Below, one piece after another: positions 12,601-18,994 of a DNA stretch of 24,858 nucleotides (positions within the stretch are counted from its first letter, which is position 1; each line of letters starts with the position of its first letter). The notes beneath the pieces are model-generated. The model was not told where the DNA came from, did no database searches, and saw nothing but the letters and a program-made list of their open reading frames with translations. The stretch is from Priapulus caudatus (Eukaryota; Priapulida; Priapulimorpha; Priapulimorphida; Priapulidae): NCBI RefSeq assembly GCF_000485595.1, contig NW_014579849.1, forward strand, positions 2,762-27,619. The letters run 5' to 3'. A program made the translations under genes and the position numbers.

Positions 12601-12958
12601 GAAGCGGGGGCCGTGGGTGGCGCTCGCGCTCGCTCTGCCGGTGGCGCGTGTTTGTGGGGCGGGGCGGGCCGGCGCGGCGCGCGGTGTGGGGCGTTGTGTG
12701 TCGGGTCGGCTGTGTGTGGTGTGGGGCGTGTTGCGGCGGGGTCGCCGGCGAGCGTGACCGGCCGTATGTTGTGTGGTGGTGTGGTGTGATAGCAATGTAA
12801 CGTCCAGGCTGTGCAATGCGTGCTCTGTGTTTGCGTCGTATCGACCTCAATAGAAAATAAACCCGTAACATATTCATCACGGCACACAGAGTACATTCTT
12901 GACTGAGGCCTGTTTGTACTCATCGGTCTATACATATTATAATCGAGTGCATGCGTGC

Positions 12959-13023
<65 letters not shown>

Positions 13024-16000
13024 TACGTACGTGTGCATGCGCGTGCCTGTGTTTGCGCTTGCCTCATAGAAACACCGTTACATTGATCGCCACCACAAGT
13101 AAATTTTGACAGAGCTTTTGTACTCATCGGCTCTTACATATTATACCGAATGTTGCCATTCACACACTGAAATCTAACCATTATTAATAATAAATATTAT
13201 TTATTGATTTATATTGCGCACGTTACATGCAGATATGCTCACGTGCGCATTGCAAAGGCTGATTATAAAACAGCGAATTGCAATACTGTAAAATATAGAT
13301 ACTTAAATTACGACAATCCTATAACAATTCCTGATTATAAATAGCGGATTGCAACATTGTAAATTAGTGCATCACGTGATAAATCGTTGAAATTCTATTG
13401 GATAACGCAGCAGGTACTATGAAGCAATAGTGCCGCTCTGAGCGGGCACTATTGCTTGCGCGACGTATTGTTATTATAACGCATTGTGTTCACGTCACGA
13501 ATCTCCTGCGTCTGGGCGCCACGCAAGAATTTCGAACGGCGGTTGTGTTTGTGTCGAGCGTTTTGTTACATCGAATGCACCGGCAAATTAGGGAGTATAA
13601 AGATGGTATATAAGCATGAAAAGTAGATTGCATAGTCATGTGATGCACTAAAAACATTAATGCCTGTTGTTGGGGGCACTATGTTCTCATAGTGTTGCTT
13701 TGGGAAGGAATAGTGCCCTCGCTATATACCTTTCCTCAGCAACACTATGAGAGCATAGTGCCCCCAACAACAGGCATTAATATATAAATATAGATCCTAA
13801 AAGCGACAATAATATAACATTTTCAAAAAAATAAAACTCAAATCAAATGTACACCTAAAAATATAATGTCTATGTGTTAAATGCAATGTTAAATAGATGA
13901 GTTTTTACTAGGCGTTTAAAAGATTCCAGCGACTTTTCACATCGAATATGACTAGATAGCTTATTCCATAATTTTGGGGCAGCTGATGAGAAAGCTCGAT
14001 CGCCAAGTGTAGCCAACGTTTTTACAGCTGGTGGCTCAATTAATATTTGGTTTCCAGAGCGCAGACTGTACCGATTAGGTCTCTTTAATGTGACTAATTC
14101 CCTGATATAATCTGGTGAAATACAATGTAATGCCTTAAAAGTGATGAGTAGTATTTTAAACTCTATACGGAATATATTATTGTGGTTATTGTATAATTCC
14201 TTGTTGGCTTTGTACAGCTAATCGATTCAAAGCAATTTGTATTAATGTATCACCAATGGAAATCATTGCTCAGATGCGAAACAGTTTCCTAAATAGAATG
14301 ACATAACCTCTCGCTGGCAAAAATATTGTGTAGCTATGGCAACTACAAACAAACATCATATTGTAAAGCAACGTTATCGGTCACACTAATTAATAATTCA
14401 GGCATTATTATTATTTTTTCTGGTAATATAGAGGCGAGATGATGGTTGTACATTTTGTGTTCCTATCTCCGAAATATTTACCCAAGTCGATGCAATTCCT
14501 TTTTTTCGTTTCAGAGTCTGTACGGTGTGCATTTTCGGTTAGGAACGACATTACACCTGATAGTTGCAGCTGTCGTGTCGCGTGCAAGTAAACGCATCGA
14601 TTTCTGTTCATTTTACTTCTCTGTATAAGCACATCTCGTTCGCCCCTGGTGACTGGGTATTTTGAATGATGAGAATCTAGACCATTGAGAAATCCATATG
14701 TTAGAAAAATTTGTCTCCATTTTCCTATTTAATTTTTAAAAAAATGTTAGGGGACATTGTCCTAAGCCGAGAGCATCACTTCGCTTAAAACTGGGTTTAC
14801 ACTGCCAACTTTGTGTTGGCGAATTGCCGAATTGGCGAATTGCCGAATTGTAACAACTTTGCAATTTCGCAACTGACAATCGCAAACGCAAAAGTTGCAC
14901 GTCCAACCGATCGATGGCAGCTAGTTGGGAGATTAGAATATGTTCTAATTCGGCAATTCGGTAATTTGGCAATTCGGCAATTCGCCAACTCAAGGTTGGC
15001 AGTGTAAACCCAGCATATGTTCAATTAATAAATTGTCACATTGTTGCGCTTCTTTTCAGCGAAACAGAATACAAGTTGACAATTTCATCAGCCACATATC
15101 CGGCAGAAAATTACGAGGTTAGACACATCTGCTAACAGTTTCATTATAACATTTCAAAGTCTGTACTGTACTTCACTCACTGATCGCAACCCGATAATGA
15201 CACCCGCCCATTATTGCTCCGCGTAAACTCGAATATGCTGTCTCGTATTATGTATTTAATACGGCCGACTTTAGCGAGCAACATAATTTCGGCACGCTTT
15301 CAGTTACTTCCGTGTATAATTGTTACTTGTTCATTAGGCCGTATATATGTTACCTGTTTAATTGCAGCACTTCATTCCTGACATGGTCAGAGAGGGAAGT
15401 CCCGCAGTGCACAAGACACTGGCGATGTGGCTGAACACCAGCGAATCGGCATTGAAAAGTGGCGCCGAATGTCTTATAGAAAAATCGAACTGTACAGATG
15501 ATTCCTATGATTTCATCGACACTTCCGATGACAGCACATATTTTCTGGCAGTAGCCGCGGGAAGGTGTGCGATTTATTTAGTATTTATCGCCGGCGATTA
15601 GTCGGCTTGTAAAAAGTCTTGCGTCTCTACTATACTTGCGTTATATTCAGCCGGCCACAATAACAACCTTGAATCAACACCGCGGATATCAACTTGTGCA
15701 CGCTCGTGGAGTGAAGCGCGTATATCAAATTGTACCTTTAGGCAGCAATCGCCCTCTTATATGTGTATTACATGCTAAACTACATCGATTTTGTCGCAAT
15801 GCGTGCGTAACTCATTATTCATAGCCAGCGATTATATTACGGTAAAACTCGGGTGCAGCATATACCTGTAGTGTATTATGGTACTCTAAATAAGCGTAGA
15901 TATATACCTCACTTAATGCATTTATTAGTTATAGGCTAACTATATGGTACTATACATATATCATGAATGACACTCTTTTTCTAGATCCAACTTTCTCAAG

Positions 16001-16624
16001 ATCAGTGTTTATTATAAAGATATGAAGTTCAAGAGCACAAAACTGCAGAAGGCATACACAGTGAGTCAGACATAACAGTTGCGTAAACACGAACTGTAAC
16101 AGCATCAGTGCCATCTTAAAGGCGCGGATCTATATAATAAGCGTTATATATATATTATATTATATTATATATTATTATATGTTATATATCATAGCTGCTG
16201 GCAGCCTGCTGTGTGTTTATTATAATCAGGGGCAGCTTGTTGTGTATTTGTCGCAGCGCTTAGCAGTGTTATGTGTACTTGTTGTAGTTGGTGACATGGT
16301 AATGTGTATTTGTTAGAAGTGGGTGACCGGGTAATTTGTTATAGGGGTGTATATAGGGTGTATTTTTTCTAGTGAATCCTGCATACTGCGGTGTATTTGT
16401 TATAGTGACAGCCTTCTGTGTGCTTGTTGCAGTGGGTGAGCTTTCTAGCGGAGCTGGGCGGCATGTTTGGTCTCTGCATCGGCTTCTCTCTGCTCACCTT
16501 CGTCGAAGTGTTGGAGTTACCGGTGTTATTGCTGCATATCTGGGTCTGCGGGGGTGCTAACAAGGTTGGTGAGAAGCCAACCACTATCCAGATAAACGTG
16601 AAAAATAATGTGGGTGAAGTTTGA
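2071..16624 (+). CDS. DEG/ENaC-family sodium channel subunit, about 11 exons
   Basis: The pieces add up to roughly 540-560 residues, the usual length for this family (about 500-650). Family members are trimeric plasma-membrane cation channels with short cytosolic ends, two membrane helices and a large cysteine-rich extracellular domain; they are gated by protons, peptides or mechanical force depending on the subfamily. In order I see: the gating His-Gly pair before TM1; TM1; the FPAVTICN motif; a DMDTMIISC block; DYGNCFTFN; GLTLTIFVDQ through AGARISVHEP; YSVKNSPYSLK; the C-x-C-x(3)-C-x-E-x-E-Y block; SNFLKISVYY; and TM2 with a GFS selectivity filter. All introns are GT-AG, and most junction phases agree. 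Two weak points are exon 2 (in-frame TGA, phase clash with exon 3) and exon 6 (no clean frame). Exons 4, 5 and 6 occur twice in the window, apparently by mis-assembly. The subfamily and ligand cannot be read from this sequence. Confidence 0.93.
2503..2582. repeat. (GA)n tract in intron 1
   Basis: Nearly pure AG dinucleotides with a few GAGG interruptions lie inside the 505-base first intron. The rest of that intron (2583-2935) is AT-rich with no feature I recognise. Confidence 0.9.
2936..3086 (+). CDS. DEG/ENaC exon 2 (or two pieces), with in-frame TGA
   Basis: After a TATAG acceptor the phase-0 frame reads DDAEVGEQLRRQLLLKVLSS and continues to a TGA at 3011. The same frame then resumes with AQEMDTMIISCYFNGIKCN, a clear match to the family block with a conserved Cys before NG-x-x-C, and stops at a GTAAGT donor at 3087. 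Leaving there gives phase 1, whereas exon 3 needs phase 2. Either there are base errors here, or the true structure is two exons (for example 2936-2983 and 3024-3086 around a 40-base gap, which is too short for a normal animal intron), or the gene is damaged. Given the indel noise elsewhere in the window, errors are my first choice. Confidence 0.7.
3181..3285. repeat. (CAA)n microsatellite in intron 2
   Basis: ACAACAACA units with CAG and AAC interruptions. Just after it, 3363-3380 and 3394-3411 are an 18-base direct repeat (AGACATATTAAATAAAAG) spaced 31 bases apart. Confidence 0.85.
3451..3554 (+). CDS. DEG/ENaC exon 3
   Basis: The exon encodes 34 full codons flanked by partial codons. It begins DFKLHHSTDYGNCFTFNYAS, where YGNCFTFN is the family's conserved (Y/F)G-x-C-(Y/F)-x-FN block, and ends LVKQGGATR. 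The acceptor is TTATAG and the donor GAG|GTAAGC. It leaves one base (G) that joins the GG opening exon 4 into a Gly codon, so the 3-4 junction is exact. It needs two bases from the upstream exon, which exon 2 as read does not supply. Confidence 0.92.
3711..4194. mobile_element. Non-autonomous hAT-like element (484 bp)
   Basis: The ends are inverted: CAGTGGCGTAG at 3711-3721 and CTACGCCACTG at the right end. The flanks are AAAGCACG (3703-3710) and AATGCACG (4195-4202), an 8-base target duplication with one mismatch. An 8-bp duplication and CAGTGGCG-type ends are characteristic of the hAT superfamily. There is no transposase frame, so it is a passive copy. Inside, at 3924, a second end-like start (CAGTGGCGGATAAAGG) followed by G runs suggests a nested or composite insertion. 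G/C-rich blocks lie near both ends. Confidence 0.8.
4477..5888. repeat. (CATA)n microsatellite, about 1.4 kb
   Basis: The tract is perfect CATA from about 4506 to 4651 and then degraded by frequent single-base gains and losses to 5888. The frames reading HTYI or MYVC in it are not genes. Confidence 0.97.
5928..6074. repeat. (GA)n tract followed by ACGC repeat
   Basis: A GA dinucleotide run with GAGG and GAAAGA interruptions, followed from about 6083 to 6148 by CACGC/ACGC units. The same pair of tracts precedes the second copy of exon 4 (7040-7245), so they belong to the duplicated block. Confidence 0.9.
6064..6868. repeat. Duplicated block, copy A (contains intact exon 4)
   Basis: From the end of the GA tract through exon 4 and intron to the word ATCTATGTCGTATAAG, this block recurs at 7163-8013. 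Copy A keeps the exon frame open. The 6391-6868 part is intron with no other feature seen. Confidence 0.9.
6227..6390 (+). CDS. DEG/ENaC exon 4
   Basis: After TTGCAG the exon opens with GG (completing the Gly split with exon 3) and then encodes 54 codons. It begins LTLTIFVDQLNYMSG and contains AGARISVHEPGHSPF and GIDVPVGTRASIGVTQ. These match the family's central extracellular block, where an AG-x-x-(V/I)-x-(I/V)H-(D/E)-P motif and a PG-x-x-(T/S)-x-I stretch are conserved. The donor is CAG|GTGGAC in phase 0. A second, indel-damaged copy lies at 7327-7502. Confidence 0.95.
7163..8013. repeat. Duplicated block, copy B
   Basis: This is the same block as 6064-6868, from GAGATAAACCCACGC through ATCTATGTCATATAAG. 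Differences are dominated by isolated one- and two-base insertions in B, spread evenly over exon and intron. A unique stretch (about 6870-7039) and a GA tract separate the two copies. Confidence 0.9.
7327..7502 (+). pseudogene. Second, frame-broken copy of DEG/ENaC exon 4
   Basis: TTGCAG is followed by the same GG TTG ACG start as exon 4, and the copy ends at the same CCCAG|GTG donor, but it is 176 bases instead of 164 and has many small indels, so no frame survives through it. The splice signals are still present. The pattern, with errors not confined to synonymous sites, fits raw-read or second-haplotype sequence better than an old tandem exon duplication. Confidence 0.85.
8030..8640. repeat. 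Duplicated block, copy C (contains exon 5)
   Basis: From CGCTGCAACATGGCGGACAG through exon 5 to an AT-rich stretch with TTAA, this block recurs at 10400-11212 and beyond. Copy C lacks the two element insertions seen in copy D, so it shows the empty sites. Confidence 0.9.
8347..8454 (+). CDS. DEG/ENaC exon 5
   Basis: The acceptor is CTGTTGCAG. The 36 codons start GKIERSNTRMTATYGRDES and end RYSVKNSPYSLK, then a CTCAAA|GTAGAC donor. Phase 0 on both sides agrees with exon 4. In the family this segment follows the I-G-x-x-(Q/K) end of the previous block and holds the YS-x-x-x-C lead-in; here the YSLK end would meet a Cys at the start of exon 6. The second copy at 10932-11044 has five extra bases and no frame. 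Confidence 0.8.
8929..9089 (+). CDS. Probable DEG/ENaC exon 6 (frame unclear)
   Basis: TATATTTCAG precedes TGC TAT AGA GAA (CYRE), and a strong CTA|GTAAGT donor follows at 9090. Reading CYRE onward from the phase-0 join with exon 5 gives a Cys start, as the family needs after YSLK, but the frame runs into TGA before the donor. The second copy (11953-12134) reads REYFVELVN, CDMLFACRQV and PLPDYS in one frame, which look like the Cys-rich finger or knuckle part of a DEG/ENaC protein. Comparing the two copies suggests a real exon corrupted by indels in each. Confidence 0.5.
9170..9405. repeat. Tandem repeat, unit about 40 bp (CTAGCGGGGTCTATATTATT)
   Basis: Five imperfect units share CTAGCGG(G)GTCTAT followed by TATTCTCAATACCATA. 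The same array reappears at 12230-12480 as part of the second copy of this intron region. Confidence 0.85.
9490..9647. repeat. (GT)n tract
   Basis: TGTG dinucleotides with TGTGGTG interruptions. The tract leads directly into a third, partial copy of the 8650-8780 sequence. Another GT tract lies at 10041-10140, just before the assembly gap. Confidence 0.9.
9648..10040. repeat. Third, partial copy of the 8650-8780 block, carrying an insertion
   Basis: TTGAGTATTGAGTTGTACGG to CTACTACTATAAC matches 8651-8710, and TAACAACCAACATCATCACT to CATACTAT matches 8704-8772. Between the two halves 260 unrelated bases are inserted (9694-9953). Confidence 0.8.
9694..9953. mobile_element. 260-bp insertion flanked by TAAC
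   Basis: TAAC occurs on both sides (9690-9693 and 9954-9957), while the uninterrupted site at about 8700-8712 has it once. The insert begins TGACAGAGGGCACTC, holds a small hairpin (GCACTC aaaa GAGTGC) and a GGCGAGCTGCTGCTGA / GGCGAGCTGGTGCTGA direct repeat, and ends CCGTTGCGGAGCG. I recognise no family. Confidence 0.55.
10184..10208. other. Assembly gap (25 N)
   Basis: A run of 25 N joins a GT-rich end to unrelated sequence. A fixed-length gap like this usually marks a scaffold join of unknown size. The following 10209-10399 shows no feature I recognise. Confidence 0.98.
10659..10862. mobile_element. 204-bp insertion with CCCTAA repeats and 8-bp duplication
   Basis: The word ACCAGTTG stands on both sides (10651-10658 and 10863-10870), while copy C has this junction once and uninterrupted at about 8276-8283. 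The insert includes CCTAACCCTAACCGCTAACG and three more CCCTAA units at about 10734-10751, the telomere repeat of most animals. No terminal inverted repeats or coding frame are visible, so the family is unknown. Confidence 0.6.
10932..11044 (+). pseudogene. Second copy of DEG/ENaC exon 5, frame broken
   Basis: GTTGCCAG precedes GGAACAAATGAGCGGCTCAA, and the copy ends CTCAAAGTCGG. It matches exon 5 along its length with about five net extra bases and an internal stop. It is probably the same exon read with errors or from the other haplotype. Confidence 0.8.
11217..11595. mobile_element. piggyBac-like non-autonomous element (379 bp, TTAA flanks)
   Basis: TTAA lies on each side (11213-11216 and 11596-11599). 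The left end reads GGGATTACGTCACGAA, and the right end, on the other strand, reads AGTGATTTACGTCACGC, an inverted pair around ACGTCACG. TTAA target duplication is the signature of the piggyBac superfamily. There is no transposase frame. Copy C carries a single TTAA at the corresponding place (about 8619-8622), the empty site. Confidence 0.75.
11953..12134 (+). pseudogene. Second copy of probable DEG/ENaC exon 6
   Basis: TTATTTCAG is followed by TGCTACTAGAGAATACTTTG, aligning with 8929-9089 but 21 bases longer through insertions. One frame reads REYFVELVN, later CDMLFACRQV and CIPLPDYSIGSDD, before a stop at 12113. The donor site of the first copy (GTAAGT) is altered here to GATAGATG. See the entry at 8929. 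Confidence 0.5.
12230..12480. repeat. Second copy of the CTAGCGGGGTC tandem array
   Basis: GCTAGCGGGGTCTCATG, TCTAGCGGGGTCTTATTA and later units align with 9170-9405, with extra inserted bases throughout. Confidence 0.85.
12595..12780. repeat. G-rich low-complexity tract
   Basis: A strongly GC-skewed, G/T-rich stretch with clustered G runs (GTGGGGCGGGGCGGGCC at about 12654-12670, later GTGTGGGGCG) able to form a G-quadruplex on the + strand. It opens an Arg/Ala/Gly-rich frame that resembles no protein I know. It sits where the other copy has a GT tract. Confidence 0.6.
12957..13023. repeat. (GT)n microsatellite
   Basis: About 28 pure GT units, flanked by GCGT and ACGT variants. A 28-base imperfect direct repeat (TTTGTACTCATCGG then TACATATTAT) lies on either side, at 12913-12940 and 13117-13144. 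Confidence 0.95.
13261..13367. repeat. Imperfect direct repeat, about 36 bp twice
   Basis: GATTATAAAACAGCGAATTG at 13261 and GATTATAAATAGCGGATTG at 13333 begin two similar units, 72 bases apart. The following TATAGAT...ACGACAAT...TATAACA resembles sequence at 13787-13822, beside the LINE fragment, so these may be tails of related elements. Confidence 0.6.
13422..13457. repeat. 36-bp near-perfect palindrome
   Basis: AAGCAATAGTGCCGCTC, one T, then GAGCGGGCACTATTGCTT. The arms are complementary except for one extra base. The core word ATAGTGCC is shared with the larger foldback at 13656-13781. Confidence 0.9.
13656..13781. repeat. Foldback element with 44-bp arms
   Basis: The left arm 13656-13699 starts ATTAATGCCTGTTGTTGGGG; the right arm 13738-13781 is its reverse complement with one mismatch. 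The 38 bases between are partly self-complementary (GGAAGGAATAG with CTATATACCTTTCC), leaving a loop of about 10-15 bases. It lies immediately next to a LINE 3' tail. Confidence 0.9.
13870..14217 (-). pseudogene. LINE (non-LTR) ORF2 C-terminal fragment
   Basis: On the minus strand an uninterrupted frame of about 115 codons ends at TAG (13870-13872) and is bounded upstream by a stop at about 14220. It reads IEFKILLITFKALHCISPDY, then YSLRSGNQ, GDRAFSSAAPKLWNKLSSHI and SLESFKRLVKTHLF. This is the C-terminal end of the reverse-transcriptase protein of CR1/L2-type non-LTR elements, where a ...DRAFS-x-AAP-x-LWN-x-LP... block and an FK-x-x-LKTHLF ending are typical. There is no start codon and no catalytic core, so this is a 5'-truncated copy, as usual for LINEs. 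It lies inside a channel intron in the opposite orientation. Confidence 0.85.
14515..14587 (+). CDS. DEG/ENaC exon 7 (Cys-rich C-x-C-x(3)-C block)
   Basis: After a long T run and TTTCAG the frame reads SVRCAFSVRNDITPDSCSCR then VAC and leaves AA at an AA|GTAAAC donor. The AA joins the C that opens exon 8 to give Asn, and the line continues ETEYKLT. The C-x-C-x(3)-C-x-E-x-E-Y string is the family's conserved end of the cysteine-rich domain. The upstream phase (two bases AG, or none if AGAG is used) cannot be checked because exon 6 is not clean. Confidence 0.85.
14791..15013. mobile_element. 223-bp MITE-like hairpin element
   Basis: The ends are perfect 19-base inverted repeats (CTGGGTTTACACTGCCAAC and its complement). 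Pairing continues inward for about 60 bases per arm through GGCGAATTGCCGAATTG units with few mismatches. There is no coding frame of its own and no clear target duplication. Its right end lies 46 bases before exon 8, so it overlaps the region where the branch point and pyrimidine tract should be. Confidence 0.85.
15060..15117 (+). CDS. DEG/ENaC exon 8
   Basis: CTTTTCAG precedes C GAA ACA GAA TAC. With the AA from exon 7 the start is Asn, then ETEYKLTISSATYPAENYE, ending at GAG|GTTAGA in phase 0. T-x-S-x-A-x-(Y/W)P is the family's conserved segment after the last CxxxC pair. Confidence 0.93.
15368..15564 (+). CDS. DEG/ENaC exon 9
   Basis: TTAATTGCAG precedes CAC TTC ATT in phase 0. The exon encodes 65 codons plus two bases, starting HFIPDMVREGSPAVHKTLAM and ending YFLAVAAG; the donor AAG|GTGTGC leaves AG, which the A of exon 10 completes to Arg. 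It contains two Cys (GAECLIEKSNC). The stretch between SSATYP and RSNFLKI is about 70 residues, clearly longer than the roughly 30 of vertebrate ASICs. Confidence 0.9.
15985..16060 (+). CDS. DEG/ENaC exon 10
   Basis: TTTTTCTAG precedes A TCC AAC TTT. After the split Arg the 25 codons read SNFLKISVYYKDMKFKSTKL then QKAYT, followed by ACA|GTGAGT in phase 0. This is the conserved R-x-N-x-L-x-(V/I)-(Y/F)(Y/F) strand and pre-TM2 segment. Confidence 0.95.
16210..16432. repeat. 31-bp tandem repeat resembling a splice acceptor
   Basis: Units start TGTGT(A/G)(T/C)TTGTTGYAG at 16210, 16241, 16272 and 16303, exactly 31 apart, then degenerate copies follow to the real acceptor TGCTTGTTGCAG ending at 16432. 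The motif GTGGGTGA that opens exon 11 also appears in the units (GTTGGTGAC, GTGGGTGAC). Confidence 0.85.
16433..16624 (+). CDS. DEG/ENaC exon 11: TM2 and C-terminus
   Basis: The 63 codons and a TGA start WVSFLAELGGMFGLCIGFS and continue LLTFVEVLELPVLLLHIWV. This is the family's TM2, with AELGG before it, Gly-Phe-Ser as the selectivity filter (GxS) and the conserved Glu after LLT-x-V/F. The cytosolic tail is about 28 residues (GGANKVGEKPTTIQINVKNN then VGEV) and has no proline-rich PY motif, so regulation through WW-domain ubiquitin ligases is not indicated. No AATAAA signal is seen in the next 380 bases. Confidence 0.96.
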   Translation, partial: WVSFLAELGGMFGLCIGFSLLTFVEVLELPVLLLHIWVCGGANKVGEKPTTIQINVKNNVGEV

Positions 16625-16659
16625 ACAGTACGAAATCAAGAACTGACCTGCCGCCCGCT

Positions 16660-16699
16660 GTACGTGTACGCTACGCTGGTAGTCGGTAGGTACACGTAC
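16660..16699. other. Stem-loop shortly after the stop codon
   Basis: GTACGTGTAC at 16660-16669 pairs exactly with GTACACGTAC at 16690-16699 around a 20-base loop. It starts 36 bases after the TGA, so it would lie in the 3' untranslated region. Function unknown. Confidence 0.6.
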
Positions 16700-17579
16700 G
16701 CGCGTGTCGAGGGCCTGTTGTCGAAAACATCATATATAAATATTATGACATCATATCTTATTTTATCTCGCAACTTTTGAAACGACGTGTTGTGCAAAAG
16801 TTATGACATTTTAAACAAATGAATAGTCATGACTGTTTATATTATTTTTGATAACGGTCTCAGCGGGTAAAGAATTTAGAGACGATAGAGGGCAGCAGTA
16901 TGTTACATCTTCAGTGGGTAATATAGTCTACTAGCCAGTCCTAGTGAACCAGAAATGTCGAGTACTATAAGGTTTTATTGTTGGAAAGCAATATACAGGT
17001 CATAAGGACTCACAAACTGCGCGATGCTAATTTGCATATGTGTAGCATTTTGCATAATCGGCCTAATTAGCGTATTAATTAGGTCAAATCACTACAATCA
17101 AGAATATCTTCCTTAGTAATCCACATAGAGACTTCATTCGATGTGTTAGACCCATGTTTCGACACTAAGCAATTGATCTGGCATGGATTCAAACCCCCTA
17201 CCATCCTTCCGACTGCCAGAAATCCAATATGGCTGCCATGCATAATGAGGTCAACCGGTAAAATCACGCATAACTGACCAAACTGTGGAAGAGTACAGAC
17301 TTTGTTATGCGTGTTTAGAGCCATGTTCTTATTAACACCAGGATTCCATCGTCTATAGAACTTCTATTATTTAACAGTAAGTTATTATTTATATATAAAA
17401 TGTTAAATATTATGATGCAGCTAGATCATGGAATACATAGATGAACAACCAACACCATCAAACTACTTACTATTCGCTTCTTCTTCATGCGTTGTGATCA
17501 TTCTCTCCCGTCTCTAGATCCTCTTCTCCTTCCTTCTGCTCTTTATATCCTTTCTTCAGACATCATCTCGTTGTGTCAG

Positions 17580-18163
17580 TGAGTTACAACACTCATTTCC
17601 TCCTTCACACACATAGTAGCTGGTCATACATGACAATTCCATTTGCTGCACAACCACACTTCTCTGCTGCAGGCATTTCCCTCTGCTCGGCAGCTGCAGC
17701 TAATGACGTCCATGAGGTTTTTTGGTGCGGTAGGCTTCTCTTGACAGCACTGGTACCACTTCATCGTTTACAGTAACTTTCCATCCATTAGTTAGTGATT
17801 TGGACAGGCAGGAGGGTCAGCCTTGTCTGCAGCTTCCATAGCATCATTTTGGAGATGTGCTCTCGCGATAGGGAGTCTCACGGTGATGTCTGTTGGTGAA
17901 GGACTTCACGGATGGAGGATTCTTTTGCTTGCCGATAAATCTCGTACTGAAGCATTCATTGACGTGCCTTTCTCTTCTGGCCATATAAATGTTAGAAAGA
18001 AGGCTTTGCCTTGCCATCAGCGTCACTCTAGTGGCATCGTCCTCTGTCCAAGAACTGGAGTCTAGTCCAGCAATAATCGGGTCTGGCTGAGCACTTTTCA
18101 GGGCGGACACTTTCCTTTCCCATTAGGATAGGACACAGTGTCACAGCCTGAGAGTGCGTGCAT
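17580..18163 (-). pseudogene. Decayed transposon-type ORF, left arm
   Basis: On the minus strand the region starting at the ATG complement of 18161-18163 reads MHALSGCDTVSYPNGKGK and then stops. Further along (about 17710-17650) the frames give DVISCSCRAEGNACS, a CGCAANG piece and later CEGGNECCNSLT. From memory this order (HALSGCDTVS with a GKGK end, then a C-terminal C-x-C...CC-N cluster) recurs in uncharacterised proteins repeated many times in invertebrate genomes, so it is probably transposon-borne. Frameshifts and stops break it here. Function unknown. Confidence 0.7.
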
Positions 18164-18455
18164 TCCAATGTTTCTTGCATTTCTTTCCTTGGTGACAGTG
18201 GCATTGATGTCAAGACGGATCCATCCCACTTCCTCCATCTGACATGGCATGATACGCCATTCTTCAGCACCAGTACACGAGCAGACAGCATACTTCTGTG
18301 GTCGTCACTAAGGATGCGCACAGTTCGAGCTCCGCCGATGCAGCACGACAGCATGAAGCTGATGAGAGATATGTACTGCTTACATCATTATGCACAATAC
18401 TGTTGGTTGGCTCACAAGTTCAATGTTGCTACCAATATCAAAAAGTGTAAAGGAA

Positions 18456-18994
18456 AACAAAATTGTCTAATAACCTGAAACGCTATTCGCCGTCTCCTGA
18501 ATACGTTGGACAGAAGAGGAATCTTTGAGTTGTCATGCTGCTTACCATGCATGAGCTGTGCCCTGCTTTCTCCACTCACTCATCGACGAGTTATGGATTC
18601 CTCGAAACGGGAACACACGTCAGTACTAGCTTAAACATCTCCGGCGTCATATTAAGGAACCTCCTTCCTCTCTGGCACGCTTCTGCTGGTGACGCCTCTC
18701 AGCCACTTTCTTAGCACAATGTCTGGCCATCCTCGGGATACAGTGGGTGATCTTGTCGTTGAAGGAAGGAAATCTCCGCCGTCGACAATACACAGAGGGC
18801 AGACATCTTATGTCATCTTGTCGGCATGAAGGTATCGGTGCAAAGGATCACGAGAGGCAGAGGAAAGGCGGCGTAGGGATCCACCTGCAAATCAATGACT
18901 CTGGAACTCAGCGGACTAGCTGGTTGTGATGCCATCACTGAAAAACAAGAACAACACAGGCAGCTCTCACAACCTACCTGCAGCACATAATCTT
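18456..18994. other. Unique centre of the foldback
   Basis: About 540 bases with no partner in either arm. Short frames exist on both strands but none is recognisable. Because the relics in both arms point outward with their upstream sides facing this centre, it could hold 5' sequence of one of the two copies. Confidence 0.5.

Noticed and set aside
12471-13127. 218-codon minus-strand frame
   Set aside because: It is made of the GT microsatellite, the G-rich tract and intron; the Thr-His and Pro-Ala-Arg runs are low complexity.
17079-17324. 81-codon minus-strand frame
   Set aside because: It lies in a foldback arm, is not preserved as a frame in the other arm and has no recognisable domain.
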